This document shows positions 25,481 through 36,700 of a stretch of 64,000 nt of DNA, piece after piece. The notes under the pieces are model-generated. The model did not search any database, was not told where the DNA came from, and saw only the letters and a program-made list of their open reading frames with translations. Position 1 is the stretch's first letter; each line of letters opens with the position of its first letter. The stretch covers positions 26,956,350 through 27,020,349 of the forward strand of contig CM057234.1 in assembly GCA_029891385.1 (NCBI GenBank). The letters are read 5' to 3'. Made by a program: the position numbers and the translations under genes. Source of the DNA: Erythroxylum novogranatense (taxonomy: Eukaryota; Streptophyta; Magnoliopsida; Malpighiales; Erythroxylaceae).

Positions 25481-28400
25481 CGAAAGGTTCAAATTGTCTC
25501 AATCTTCTTCGGTGATTGATTTCAACTAAATTGTATTGTCTATGCACCTTTACTCCAACATTTGGTGTCGGGTCATACCAGTCACATTTAAATATCACAC
25601 ATCGCTTGACTCGCAAAGGTGGTATTCAACTTCCAGTATTTCAATAAATTTTCCATAGTAATCCATCATTTCTCCCTGTATTTAAACCCCGCTGTTTATT
25701 GTTGACATATTATGTCCATGACATTCTATATGATATTTGTATCCATTAATGAAATACACCGAATACGATTTAATAGTTTGTAGAGGTTCCTTTGCAAGAT
25801 CACAAATCATCTTGTTCTCGATTGGATTTTCTAAAGCCTACAAAAATAAATTTATCATAGCAAAGATTTTAGTTTCATGAGAAAAGTAAAATATAACTTC
25901 AAATTATAAGGAGGATGACTTGGAAGTGAAAACTTACATATCTCTCAAACCATCGAGGGAAGTGTTTTCCAACTTCTTGATTTAAATCATCCTGCATCAT
26001 ACCCGGCATTATCTCCCGTAACAATGTCTCGTATAATCTAAATACATAATGACTATTTTTTGCGATGAACAACACACAAAGGTAAATACAAAAATATTCA
26101 TGTGCAACTTACTGAACGAAAGACAAAATCTCTTCATAGTTCAACACAACATAACCATGTGCATCCTCAATTTCTTCCTCAGTTAACATTCTTCTTGTCG
26201 CATGTCCGTATGTTCGTCCAGAATATCAAAAGATGGACAAGTTTCCATCAGCATGAGTTGTTCGTCCCCCATCGTCATTACGAGAAACTTTTCTTGCTCT
26301 TGTGTTAACATGCGGCTCAAAATAATACCCACAAAACGTACTAGCTTCCTCCACTAAATAGGCATTACATATGGAACCTTCAACTCTACCTTTGTTTTTA
26401 ACATTTTTTTTCAAGTGATGCAAATACCTACATTAAGCACATTACATATTAGAATGTAGTTGATAAAGCTTGTAAATGGTTATTGCATTAATATTTGTCC
26501 ACTTACCTCTCAAATGGATACATCCATCGATATTGAACTGGACCAGCAAGTTTTGCCTCGTGTGCTAAATGCACAGGTAGATGCTCCATACAGTCAAAGA
26601 AGCTTGGAGGAAAATGCCTTCTAACTTGCACAAAATTACGGGAATTTCATGTTCTAGTTTTTCCATTTCACCAATGTTGATTTCAACTGAGGTTAAGCTT
26701 TTAAAAATCAAACTTAACTCTGTTATAGCTTCCCATACCTTAGAAGGTAACAACTCCCGAAATGCAATTGGGATCAGCCTTTGCATAAATACATGACAAT
26801 CATGACTTTTCATCCTAAATAATTTGTACTTCCTTATATCTACACACCTAACCAAGTTTGAAACATATCCATAAGGAAACTTAAGACTTTTCAACCATTC
26901 ACATATAAGCTCCTTTTATCCCTTTTCCAGAGTGTAACATGCTTTCGGGTATTTACCAGTGTGAAGATCTTTATGTAACTCATTTCTTTTGCAAAAAAGT
27001 TGCAAGTCAGCTCGAGATTTTTCATTGTCTTTTGTCCTCCCTTCAATGTTCATTATGGTATTGAACAAGTTGTCAAAAACAATTTTCTCAATGTGCATCA
27101 CATCTAGATTATGACGAATCAAATTCGTTTTCCAATATGGAAAATCTCAAAAAATGCTTCGTTTTCGCCAACCAAAGTTCTGACTAATGGTTGAATTAAC
27201 TTCATCGACCTCTAATTCTGTTACTTTCAGCAACCCTAATTCCTCAATTTCTTGCAAAATCTCTTCACCGGATTTGATCGAAGGAGGGGGGGTGTTACCG
27301 TCTGATTTTTTCTAAACTTTGTGCCTAAACGGATGATTTACAAGTAGAAATTTCCTGTGATTGTCAAACCAAGATATTTTCCCACCATTTGGCAGATAAA
27401 ACGCATAAGAATCATTGCCACAATAAGGATAAGCCAACTTCCTAGCAGCTGTCCATCCAGATAATATGGCAAAGGCTGGGAAGTCACTAATAGTCCACAT
27501 CAAAGCTGCTCTCAGCACAAAATTCTATTTATGAGATACATCATAAGTTTGAACACCATAGTCCCAAAGTTGTTGCAATTCAGAGATCAATGGCTGTAAG
27601 AACACATCTATTTTTTGCTTTGGATTTGTTGGCCCAGGTACAATCACTGTCAAGAACATATACGCCTCTTTTATACACATCCTAGGAGGCAAATTATAAG
27701 GAGTTATGATTATTGGCCACGAAGAATATTGCTGACCGGATTGACCAAAAGGTTGAAATCCATCTGTTGACAATCCCAACCGAACATTTCGACTGTCAAC
27801 TGCAAAAGTCACATGGGTGTCATTAAAATGTTTCCATACCAATGCATCTGATGGATGAGTCATTACTCCATCTTCCTGTTCGTGTTCAGCATGCCATCTG
27901 ATGTGAGACGCAGTCACATCAGAAGCATAAAGCCTTTGCAATCTAGGAGTGAGAGGAAAATAATACATCCTCCTCCATGGAACTAATTTCTATTTCGTTG
28001 AACGTTTTCTGGGCTTAAACCTAGGTTGACCACAAAATTTGCACCGGTCTAAGTTCATATCATCTCCCCAATACAACATACATCCGATTCGACAACAGTC
28101 AATTTTTTCCACAGGCAAACCAAGACCATGAATAAGTTTCTTCATATTGTAAAAACTATCAACCATTGTATGATCAGCAGGCAGTGATTCGTTGTACCAC
28201 TCAAGAATTTTATCAAAATTGCAATCCGAAATATGACCTTCACTCTTTATGTTCAATATGCGAGCAATTGATGACAACCGAGTCATTGTCTCACAATTTG
28301 GCCACAATTCTCGATCAGCTGACTGTAGTAGGTCAAAAAATTGTTTTGCTTGTGGGTTAGGTTCTTCGTCAACATTTTTCCCATTTTGCTCAAATCTATA

Positions 28401-28799
28401 ACAGAGTTCATGGTGCACCATTTGTCTGTAAGAGTTTTCCGATCCATCAACATAATTTCTTCCATATCCATCCTCAACGTCATTCTCATTTAGGTTCATA
28501 GACGTATGTTCTTCAGTTCTCCTTGAGGTGCTAACAACCAAGGGTTCCCCATGTCGGGTCCACTGGAAATAGTTCAGTACAAACCCTTTTCTCAACAAAT
28601 GCAAATGAACTTCATCAATAAAAAGGAAACATTTGTGTTTGCACTTTTTACATGGACATCTGATCTTTGACCCATCCATATATGCAGGTTGCGAACATGC
28701 ATAATGAATGAACGCATCAACTCCCTCAACAAATTCAGGATTAATGAAACCATCAACGGTTAAACGTCTATACATCCAAGATCTATCGCTGAAACTCAT

Positions 28800-29224
28800 A
28801 ACTGGAGGACTGTTATTCTACAAGATCGAATCCAAAGTTAGGGATCTATGTTAGCCACATATCAGAAACCAAATCATTACAGACATGTGTTTAAACATCA
28901 GGCTATCACGTTTCATGTCCTAGCTAAGCTACTGGAATATTTATACTGTGAACACAACATATATGATCGTAGACATATATGTCATCACATTATGGTTAAT
29001 CACAATGTGATATTCAATGGATATTAAATATCAAACTATTTCCAAAGTAGTATTCATACAAGATTGAATGTTATTGTAAAAACCTATTCTCATCAATTCG
29101 TTGTTCATATACAATTTGACATAAGCATATCAAATTATGTCCATATTACAGGTTAAGAGATATTCATTGTACAAAGCATCCATCAAATTATGGCTCCAAT
29201 TGATTAAGGTCAGTGCAACAAGCA
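28800..29224. other. Unassigned sequence upstream of tnp2
   Basis: AT-rich non-coding stretch directly upstream of the tnp2 start. It is presumably the 5' leader or promoter-proximal region of the CACTA gene. No motif stands out. Confidence 0.35.
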
Positions 29225-30360
29225 CATGAATCAGGTGATAAAATTAGTAACAAAAGCATAACTACTGACCTTAATTGAAATGCAAAGAAATGTTCCTGAA
29301 GTACGTCACGACCAATGAAGAACATCACGGGCGATGAAGATGATAGAGTTGCAATGAAACCCAACAATAAAATCAGTCAAACAGTCATTGGAAATATTTT
29401 ACGCAAGGCATGACATATTATACTCAATGCATGACATTTATCATCCTCAAATAATTAAACTAATGATCTCATATTCTAATTTAAACACCATCTATGAAGA
29501 GGATCCTATTCAAATTTCGATAGCATTTCCCCTATAATTCGAACACCCCCTTAAAAAATAAGGGTCCCCCTGCAAAAGAAACACACTTCTATCTCAACCA
29601 GTAATCACACCGCAAATTCAGTCTCCGTACTACATGTGTGCTGTCAAGTTTCACAGTGTGCTAGACATCAATAAAAGATTCAGGGACATGCTATGGGAAG
29701 TTAAATTGCGAGATCATGAATCAAGCGATAGAATTAGTAAAAAAAGCATAAGCACTGACCTTAATTCCAATGCTGAGAAATGTTCCTGAAGTACGTCACG
29801 GCCAATGAAGAATCTCACGAGCGATAAAGATGATAGGGCTGCAATGAAATCCAACAATAAAATCATTCATACCTTATTTTCTAATAACTATTACGTAAGG
29901 CATGACATATTATACTCAATGCATGACATTTATCATCCTCAAATAATTAAACCAACGATCTCATGTTCTAATTTAAACACCATCTACGACGAGGATCCTA
30001 TTCAAATTTTGGTAGCATTTCCCCTATAATTCGGACACCCCCTTAAAAAAATAAGGGTCCCCCTGCAAAAAAAACACACTTCTATCTCAACCAGTAATCA
30101 TATGGCAAATTCAGCCTCCGTAATACATATGTGTTGTCAAGTTTCACAGCATACAAGACATCAATAAACGATTCAGGAACATGCTATGGGAAGTTCACAT
30201 ACAAGCACATTCATCAAGAGCCAGAAACCAATAACAAAAGCATAAGCACTCACATCAATCGATATGCACAGAGATGTTGCAGAAGTACGTCACCAGAGAT
30301 GAAGATGATAGCGCTGCAATAAGAGTCAACAATAAAATCAGTCATACCTTAATTGGAAAC
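29225..30360. repeat. Tandem duplication, period about 490 bp, 2.3 copies
   Basis: The unit starting CATGAATCA at 29225 recurs at 29715 (490 bp later) with high similarity over its whole length, including the block ACCCCCTTAAAAAATAAGGG and the GTACGTCACG block. A third, partial and more diverged copy begins near 30208 and ends near 30360. It is non-coding. It sits 5' of tnp2 inside the CACTA element, so it may be a duplicated leader or promoter segment. Confidence 0.88.
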
Positions 30361-30589
30361 TATAAGGTAAAGGAAAAGCTGTATGGAAAAATAGCACAAA
30401 AAACATCAAGAGATTTGATTATAAGTATTGGTAATAATGTCTTTCTATTATTTATTATAACAAAGAATGGTTAATTTGAAAGAAGTAATAACTAGCTAAA
30501 ATTGATAATCTAAAATATTGAACTAAAGTAATAAATAAGAATGAAGCAATAAACTAATAATCAAGATGCGATATAATTGGTATTATAAA

Positions 30590-30830
30590 AAATTATTAAG
30601 GGTATATTAGGTAGTTCATATATATCATTTTGCATTCCATTCTAAACCCCCCAAATAGAAGTAACTCAGTTTTATTGTTTAGGATAAAATAGGATGTAAT
30701 GTGAAACCCTTACCTTCCATCCTATTCCATTCCATTCCATTATAAACCCTCCTACCAAATGATGGAATAATATTATTTTTTATTTCATTTTATTGATAAC
30801 TGCCCTACGAAACATAGCCTAAGTTAGATG
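30590..30830 (-). mobile_element. MITE-like short repeat, copy 2
   Basis: Diverged relative of 12960-13195, sharing AAGGGTATA at one side, the CCATTCCATTATAAACC core and a CATAGCCTAAG-type end. Non-coding; probably inserted in the CACTA element just 5' of the LINE. Limits are approximate. Confidence 0.45.
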
Positions 30831-30859
30831 GCTTGAAGTAGACTGTGACTCTAGGTATG

Positions 30860-32661
30860 TCCTTTAACATTTAAAGATTTGAATCCTTTAATTGCTATAG
30901 GAAATTATAAAAGGATCAAAGAAGAAGTCAAGAGGCTTAATTAAAAGTATTACATCAACTCTAATTTGGCAATTAATGAGGGCAAGAATCAACTTCAGTA
31001 TAAAAAATAAATTCTACTTGGCATTTGGGGACCCTATTAAGAGCATATACGAAAAAGTTGACTTGATGAATTTCTCCAAAGTATGAAAGGCATATAATTA
31101 TATTTTAAGACAAAAATCCAAATTTTAATGGCCATAGGAAGAGGATAGAAACACTATTTACTTTTATAAAGCTTTAATTTCAAGAATAAATACCATTCAA
31201 ATAACTTCCCTATCTATTAAGGATGGGAGAGTGATCTACGGGTAGGAAAAGTTGAAGTAAGTGGCATTCGACTACTTTTAGAAATCAATGGATTCTTTTA
31301 TAATAGTTGCTTATCCTTACATATTGTCAATTCCTTCGTCCTAAATAAATTACAAGTGAGCAAATTGAATTTCCTGTTAAACCTTTCACAATTGTAGTTT
31401 TTAAACATATGCTTAGTTTTAATCCAAATAAAGCTCCTTGTCCTAATGGATATAATGCATTCTTTCTTAGAAGTTATGGGACTATTAAAACCCAAATGAT
31501 CAATATGATACTTGAGTTCTTTAGTAATGAAGGAATGTTAAGGGACTAGAATAAGACTCACATCTGCTTGAGATCTAAGATTCATAATCCTATATTTTTA
31601 AAAGACTATAAACTGATTTTTTATTATAGTGCACATTATAAAATCATCTCTAAGCTAGTAGCCACTAAGATAAGGATGATGTTATCCTCAATCATTAATC
31701 TTACATAAGGTGCTTTCATTAAGGGCAGTTCTATATGAGATAACATAATTTTGGCCTAGGAATTATTCATGGATTATCATAGGAAAAACTCAACCAAGAT
31801 TTGTTTTATGAAAATTAATTTTTATAAAGAATTTAATTTTGTTAAGTCACTAGCATTTGGCTTCTCCCCCCCTTGTGAGTTGGATTAAGTGATGCATATC
31901 TACTACCTCCTTTAGCATTTTGATTAACGGAGAAGTTTATAGATGCAAAAAGAGTTAGGTGGGGTGATCCCTTATTACCTATCTTTTTACCTTGTACTTT
32001 AAGATTTTTTCAAGGTTGATTGACCATAACATAAGCTTAAATGGAAATTCAAATTTCATAACAAATGCAAGAAATTAAAGGTATTCAAACTCTCATTTAT
32101 TGATGATCTACTCTTAGATTAAGGAGCTAAGCCAAATTATATTGATTTATCGATCAATTCCTTAGATATATTTGACAAGCTCTTAAGTATGATAATTAAT
32201 AAAGGTAAGAGTCACTTTATAATATCAATTAGTGTTGAACATGTTTTTATTTAGCTAATAGATATCTCAAGTTTACATATAAATAACCTACTTACCTATT
32301 TAGGGGTACTTATTACAACAAAGAGGACCACTTGTAGTTAATATTTTTACTACATGTAAAGAAAACTAGGTCACTGGAGTAAAAATGTCTCTCCTTTGTT
32401 ATTAGGTTGTAACTAATACTCTCTGTTTTCAATAATTTTTATTTTTATTAGTTCTCACATTTATTAATGCCTAAGAATATGTCTAAAGATAATGAGAAGC
32501 TAATAAGGAATTTTTATGAACTAAAGATGCCTATGAAAATCTATTTATAAAGATCAGATTATCTAAGGTTTTTTTTACCTAAAAAAGAGGGGGCATAAGT
32601 ATTATACTTAACCAAATGATGAATAGGGTAGTGCTTGCCAAATGAATATGGACAATGATTG
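30860..32661 (+). pseudogene. L1-type LINE reverse transcriptase remnant, 5' part
   Basis: Decayed ORF2 of a non-LTR retrotransposon on the plus strand, read in shifting frames: a pre-RT stretch (EEDRNTIYFYKALISR near 31140-31180), NKAPCPNGYNAFFLRSYG near 31430-31480 (family consensus block NKAPGPDG), YKIISKLVATKIRMML, GAFIKGSSI.DNIILA.ELF, RVRWGDPLLP, and SFIDDLLLD near 32100 in place of the usual FADD catalytic motif. Then YLGVLITTKR and KKRGGISI. Many stops. It is interrupted at 32661 by element II and continues at 42850. 5' end truncated or unrecognisable. Confidence 0.8.
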
Positions 32662-33170
32662 TGTAACATCCCGTCACTGTTAGCAAGGGTATTATAGTAA
32701 TATTGGGTCAAACTGATAGGTTTCATTGCATTCACTGATTGAGCATGTTACTGGCCTCTAATTATAGAGGAACAGGTTTATTGCATATGCATTTAATCAT
32801 AGGTACATGCATTCATGATTTTTCGGCATTTTAATTGTGATTATGAATTGATTGGACTGTGAACTGGAAACTGACTGAACTGACTGAATCATGATCAATT
32901 GAAAAAATTGGAGTAAGTGGACTCGAATGAATGATTTAGAATAGTCTAAGTGTGATTGACTATTGATAGTGGCTCATAGGAAATTTTTGGGAAATTCGGG
33001 AGAAAATACCCGGACCGGAAATTTTGGAGTGACCGATCGATCGATTAGATATAATCTTGAAAGAATTGTCCAATGGCAAAGGAAATATTAGAGTTATACT
33101 GTTAGGAAATAAAATGTTGAGCCATTGAAATTTAGAGACTGAAATTTGGACTTATTTAGAGACCTATGTC

Positions 33171-33178
33171 TATAAATA
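33171..33178 (+). promoter_or_regulatory. Putative TATA box, element II 5' LTR
   Basis: TATAAATA preceded by CCTATGTC and followed about 35-60 bp later by a CT-rich leader (TTCTTCTCTTCCTCCTCC), a typical plant Pol II promoter arrangement. The same motif is at 40589 in the 3' LTR. Confidence 0.65.
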
Positions 33179-33584
33179 GCTTAGGTGAGAAATTTGGGGA
33201 TTTTTCATCCTAAGGCAAAAAGCATTTCTTCTCTTCCTCCTCCACGGCGATTTTCGATTCCTCCCATCGGTGAGGATTCTTCGATCTTTCTCTATGGTTT
33301 TCTTCTCATTGTGCTAGGCTAACTTGTTATTGTGATTGATGAAGGTTGAGAAGGATTGAGAGTGGGTTATCGTTGATTTCGAAGGATTTTAGGGTTTACG
33401 GTGATTTTGAGAAATTTGGGGATTTATCTTCGATGGTAAGTTTTAATGGCTTTAATGTTGTTATTAATGGTTGTTTGAGTATTTATGGCATTCATTATGG
33501 TTGAGTTGGGTAGTTGAGAGTGTTAATGGAGGTTTTAGAGAGAGAAATGGACGGAAATCGATCGGAGAAGACAGTGGGCGACTC

Positions 33585-33806
33585 ACACGTCGCGACGTCT
33601 GGTGTGCCTCGCTGCGGCGAGAAAATATAGTGCTCGCCGCGACGAGCACAGCGGGACGCCGCGGCGAGCGCCTGGAGGTACGTTGCGATGAGCCTTCTAG
33701 TTTACGTCGCGACGAGCGTGAAAAGGGAGCATGCCGCGGCGAGTGTCATTCACGCCGCGGCGAGCGATCCTCTGTATGTCGCGACGAGGGCTGTAGGTCG
33801 CGGCTA
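33585..33806 (+). repeat. CpG-rich short palindromic repeat block in element II 5' LTR
   Basis: About ten imperfect copies, roughly 15-30 bp apart, of a motif close to CGYCGCGRCGAGCG in an otherwise AT-rich LTR. Each copy is nearly self-complementary at its core (TCGCGA or CCGCGG). Open frames across it (Arg/Ser-rich) are by-products of base composition. Confidence 0.88.
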
Positions 33807-35453
33807 AGAGGTTTTTCTGATTGGATTGATTTTAGTTTATTAGGTATAATTTATGGTATAGACCTCCGATTGAGGTGATTCTTGATTCATTACGAACTAG
33901 AGAAAGAGGTCTACAATTGAGGATAATTATGAGAGTTAGAATTTAATTTAAGTGGTATTGATTCATCGAGATTAAGGTCAACTATGGTTCATAGTGTGAC
34001 CTAAATATTGAATTGAGACAATTGGGGATTTAATTGGGATTTTCAATAAAGGTTTTGACCCAATGGATAGGGAATTGCTATAGGAAGTATAAATTGAGGA
34101 AATTGAACTGAATTATAGGATTGGATCAATTGTTATCGATTAATTGAGCGAAGAGTTAGAATGGGACATAAGAGTTCAAAATTTGGGTTTAGCGCCGGGG
34201 AAGTCGTGAACATGCATTGTACATAATTCCACTGAGACATATGCATTACTGAATCGTTTTACTGAGCATCTAGTAATGGGACTGTATTTTACTGTTATAG
34301 AGGCGCCGTTGGATCGTCATTCCACGGACATTGCTGGAACTTCCAGGCAGTAGCTCGGAAGTTATAGGTGAGTAACCTAGTTGGTTTCTCAAATTCCTGA
34401 TTGTCTAAAATGTTCAATGCGAATTACTTGCCAATGTGAAATTGTATGATTACTGAAATGTACATGATCGGATGACATGTTTCTACTGTATTGGATTGGA
34501 CTCTTGATGATCTTGAGAAATGCGATCTTTGGGCTATTATAGCCATACACCAATTCTCGAACATCGCATTGCATGCATAAATGCATGATCGGATAATGGA
34601 TATGTGACCCAAGTGCTATTATCCTTTGAAAAGAGCCTCGAGCTCGAACATTTATCTTGGCCTCCTTGCCCAGGGGAGAAATCACGACGCGTCCCACCAT
34701 GAATCTTGACTTAGCACTTGGGCACGACACTAAATAAGCTGGAATAGAGTCTCATATGCATTGTATACATGGTGATTGAATTGCAAACTTCTTGAATTGT
34801 GTGATGACATGAGAGACGCAAATTGTTACGTACTTCTTGTAAACTTTTGCATAATCTTGTGAAGTGTGATATGATCTGTAAATGGTTATATATTATTGTA
34901 AATTGTTATTTGATCTCAGTGACTGTTATAGACTCATCGTAAATTGGTATGTAATACATTAATTAAATATTATTGTGCGTCTTTGTCGCAATCTGCGTAA
35001 TGCATGATTTAGTGAACCATCGATGATGGTTTCTCCTTTGAGTTACAAACTCACCCAAAATTGCAACCTATTTTTCAGATGATAGAGTAGACTCTAGCTC
35101 AGGAGATAGCCTTTTCTGCCGTGCGGCGTCAAGGCAAGAGAAGTGATGGCACATGTGTGGTCAATGGGTTGGACTTTTGAGGATGACTTAGGATAGATGT
35201 TTGTATCAGTTTCCTTTTTGGTTTTGTTTAGGGGACTGATAGACTTGTCTATTCTGATACTGGATGACTGTATTAAAATTCTTTTGGATTTTAAAAGTTA
35301 CTGATTTCTGATATATTATGATTTTAATTATTGCGATGCCATGTAGATTATTAGTGGGAATGTTCTGGTGGTGCACCTTTATCGTGGAATACGTGTCTGA
35401 GAGACCTCCGGGAGTCCCGATGTGTACCCTAGGTGAGGGGGCGCTACATTAAG

Positions 35454-35466
35454 TGGTATCAGAGCA
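35454..35466 (+). other. Primer-binding site, element II
   Basis: TGGTATCAGAGCA, five bases after the 5' LTR end, complementary to the 3' end of plant initiator-Met tRNA. Confidence 0.95.
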
Positions 35467-35600
35467 TGGTTTGACATCTTTTGGGCATAGTGTGTTTTAG
35501 GCTTGAATCATTGTAAGAATAGCAGAACTGATCGGAATTTCTTGTCTGTTTTAGGTCATCCGTTCTTCGAGATCGAGTTGAGTTACTAGCTGACCTGGAA

Positions 35601-36700
35601 TTGGTAGGAGCTAGTAGGGAGTCTCCTGCGCCTCATTCAGAGGAGTTGCCTCCTCGAGTTCCTGTGAGACGGGAACGGAGATACGATCAGCTCGCGTGGC
35701 GAGGCGCGTTGACTTATGGTAGCAGACCTGCGGAGGCTAAGGGATGGCTAGAGAGGACCGAGAGAGTCCTCGATCAGATGGACTGTGACCCGGATGAGCG
35801 TTTTGACTATGCGGTTTCTTTGCTTCAGGGTCCTGCATATCAGTGGTGGAAGACTATCCCAGGCAGTACCACCAGGCCTTGCACACTGACATGGGATGAT
35901 TTTCTGAGAGCGTTTAAGGACAATTTCATCCCCAAGATTTATCTGGAAATGAAGTTCTGAGAGTTCCTAGAGCCGAGGCGAGGCGAGGCGATTGACCGTG
36001 GCCGACTATGAGTCTTGATTCAATGAGTTAGTAGTTTATGCTTCTTCATTGGTGGCTACTGAGGCTGACAGGTGTCGGCATTTTGAGGGCGGACTCAATT
36101 TGGAGATCCGTACCCTATTGACTAGGTCCGATATGGACAGTTTTATTGAGTTGAGGGTCGCAGCAGCCGAGGATAAAGCGATCTTGAGACAACGTATGAC
36201 CGAGACCGGTCGGGGATCGAGATTAAGAGATCTAGTGATAGCGAGCAAGGCTTTGGCGGAGGGTATAACAAGCGGCGAGTAGGCCCTTGGATCATAGGAG
36301 GGGCTAGACAGACTGGTCATGGGAAGAGGGACAAATTTGTACAGACTGTTAGTGGTGGCGGCAGTGCCAGAGTTTCAGGGCAGTCTGCTCCTTTATGTGA
36401 GCATTGTGGCAAGAGACACAGTGGAGAGTGTCGATGGCTGTCTGGAGCCTGTTTGAGTTGTGGTTCGATGGACCACCTAGTGAGGAACTGCCCAGAGACT
36501 TTGGGAGCCCAGTTTACTATGATTGGAAGATCAGGCAGCAATACCATGGTGCAGCAGAGCCGTGGTGGTGGATCGGGATGGAGAGGCCGAGGTCGAGCAA
36601 AGGGGTCCATAGTGAGGTCAGAGGGTCTCGGCGTGACGGCGATCTCGAGCCGAGGTCTATGCCATGACTCGGCGGGAGGCCCAGATTCCCGTAAATGTTG
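35601..36700 (+). pseudogene. Element II gag
   Basis: Gag structural protein. The open stretch 35601-35960 carries the capsid-like core (KGWLERTERVLDQMDC, YAVSLLQGPAYQWWK). It ends at a TGA near 35958 where element I reads through, next to an expanded GGCGA run at 35979-35993. It resumes in another frame (ATEADRCRHFEGGLNLEIR, 36049-36282). Two zinc-knuckle blocks follow: CEHCGKRHSGEC at 36396 and CLSCGSMDHLVRNC at 36449-36490. The second has the full C-X2-C-X4-H-X4-C spacing needed for RNA binding. A Gly/Arg-rich stretch and TMTRREAQ-like linker lead into protease. Two or three frameshifts break it; some could be consensus errors in repetitive sequence. Confidence 0.8.

Larger units (their letters stand above)
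21014..28799 (-). pseudogene. tnp2: CACTA transposase gene tnp2 (interrupted by solo LTR S2)
   Basis: Encodes the catalytic transposase. The start at 28799 gives MSFSDRSWMYRR, the usual beginning of the transposase-associated domain with its CPCKKCKHK zinc-like motif. The Tnp2 core follows: CCRIGCMLYWG, STDGFQPFG near 27770-27742, SWPIIITPYNLPP, GVQTYD, RHNLDVMHIEK. Then comes a DUF4218 region with RVEGSICNAYLVEEA. GT-AG introns are visible at 26506-26428, 26112-26038 and 25937-25838. The last exon is the DUF4216 domain (WYDPTPNVGVKVH) with an acidic tail to 21014, split by S2. Stops: TAG at 27987, 27522 and 27309, TGA near 27150, TAA near 26920, and TAG and TGA in the DUF4216 part. There is also a frameshift near 26630 and another near 25630. 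Not functional. Confidence 0.9.
32662..35448 (+). repeat. Element II 5' LTR
   Basis: 2,787 bp, TGTAACATCCCG...GGGGCGCTACA. It contains a TATA box (33171), a CpG-rich repeat block (33585-33806), a G|GTGAGT block (34368), the ATGCATAAATGCATGATC block (about 34574), the hairpin AACCATCGATGATGGTT (35015-35031) and a TATTTTTCAG block (35069-35078). It lacks most of the 145-bp modules that lengthen element I, S1 and S2. Confidence 0.96.

Noticed and set aside
25312..25519. Open frames at the right edge of solo LTR S2
   Set aside because: They run across the LTR end and into the disrupted transposase exon; the real frame is on the opposite strand.
33471..33878. 135-codon Arg-rich open frame and its copies at 40932-41250
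   Set aside because: Produced by the CpG-rich LTR array; the frame differs between the two LTRs.
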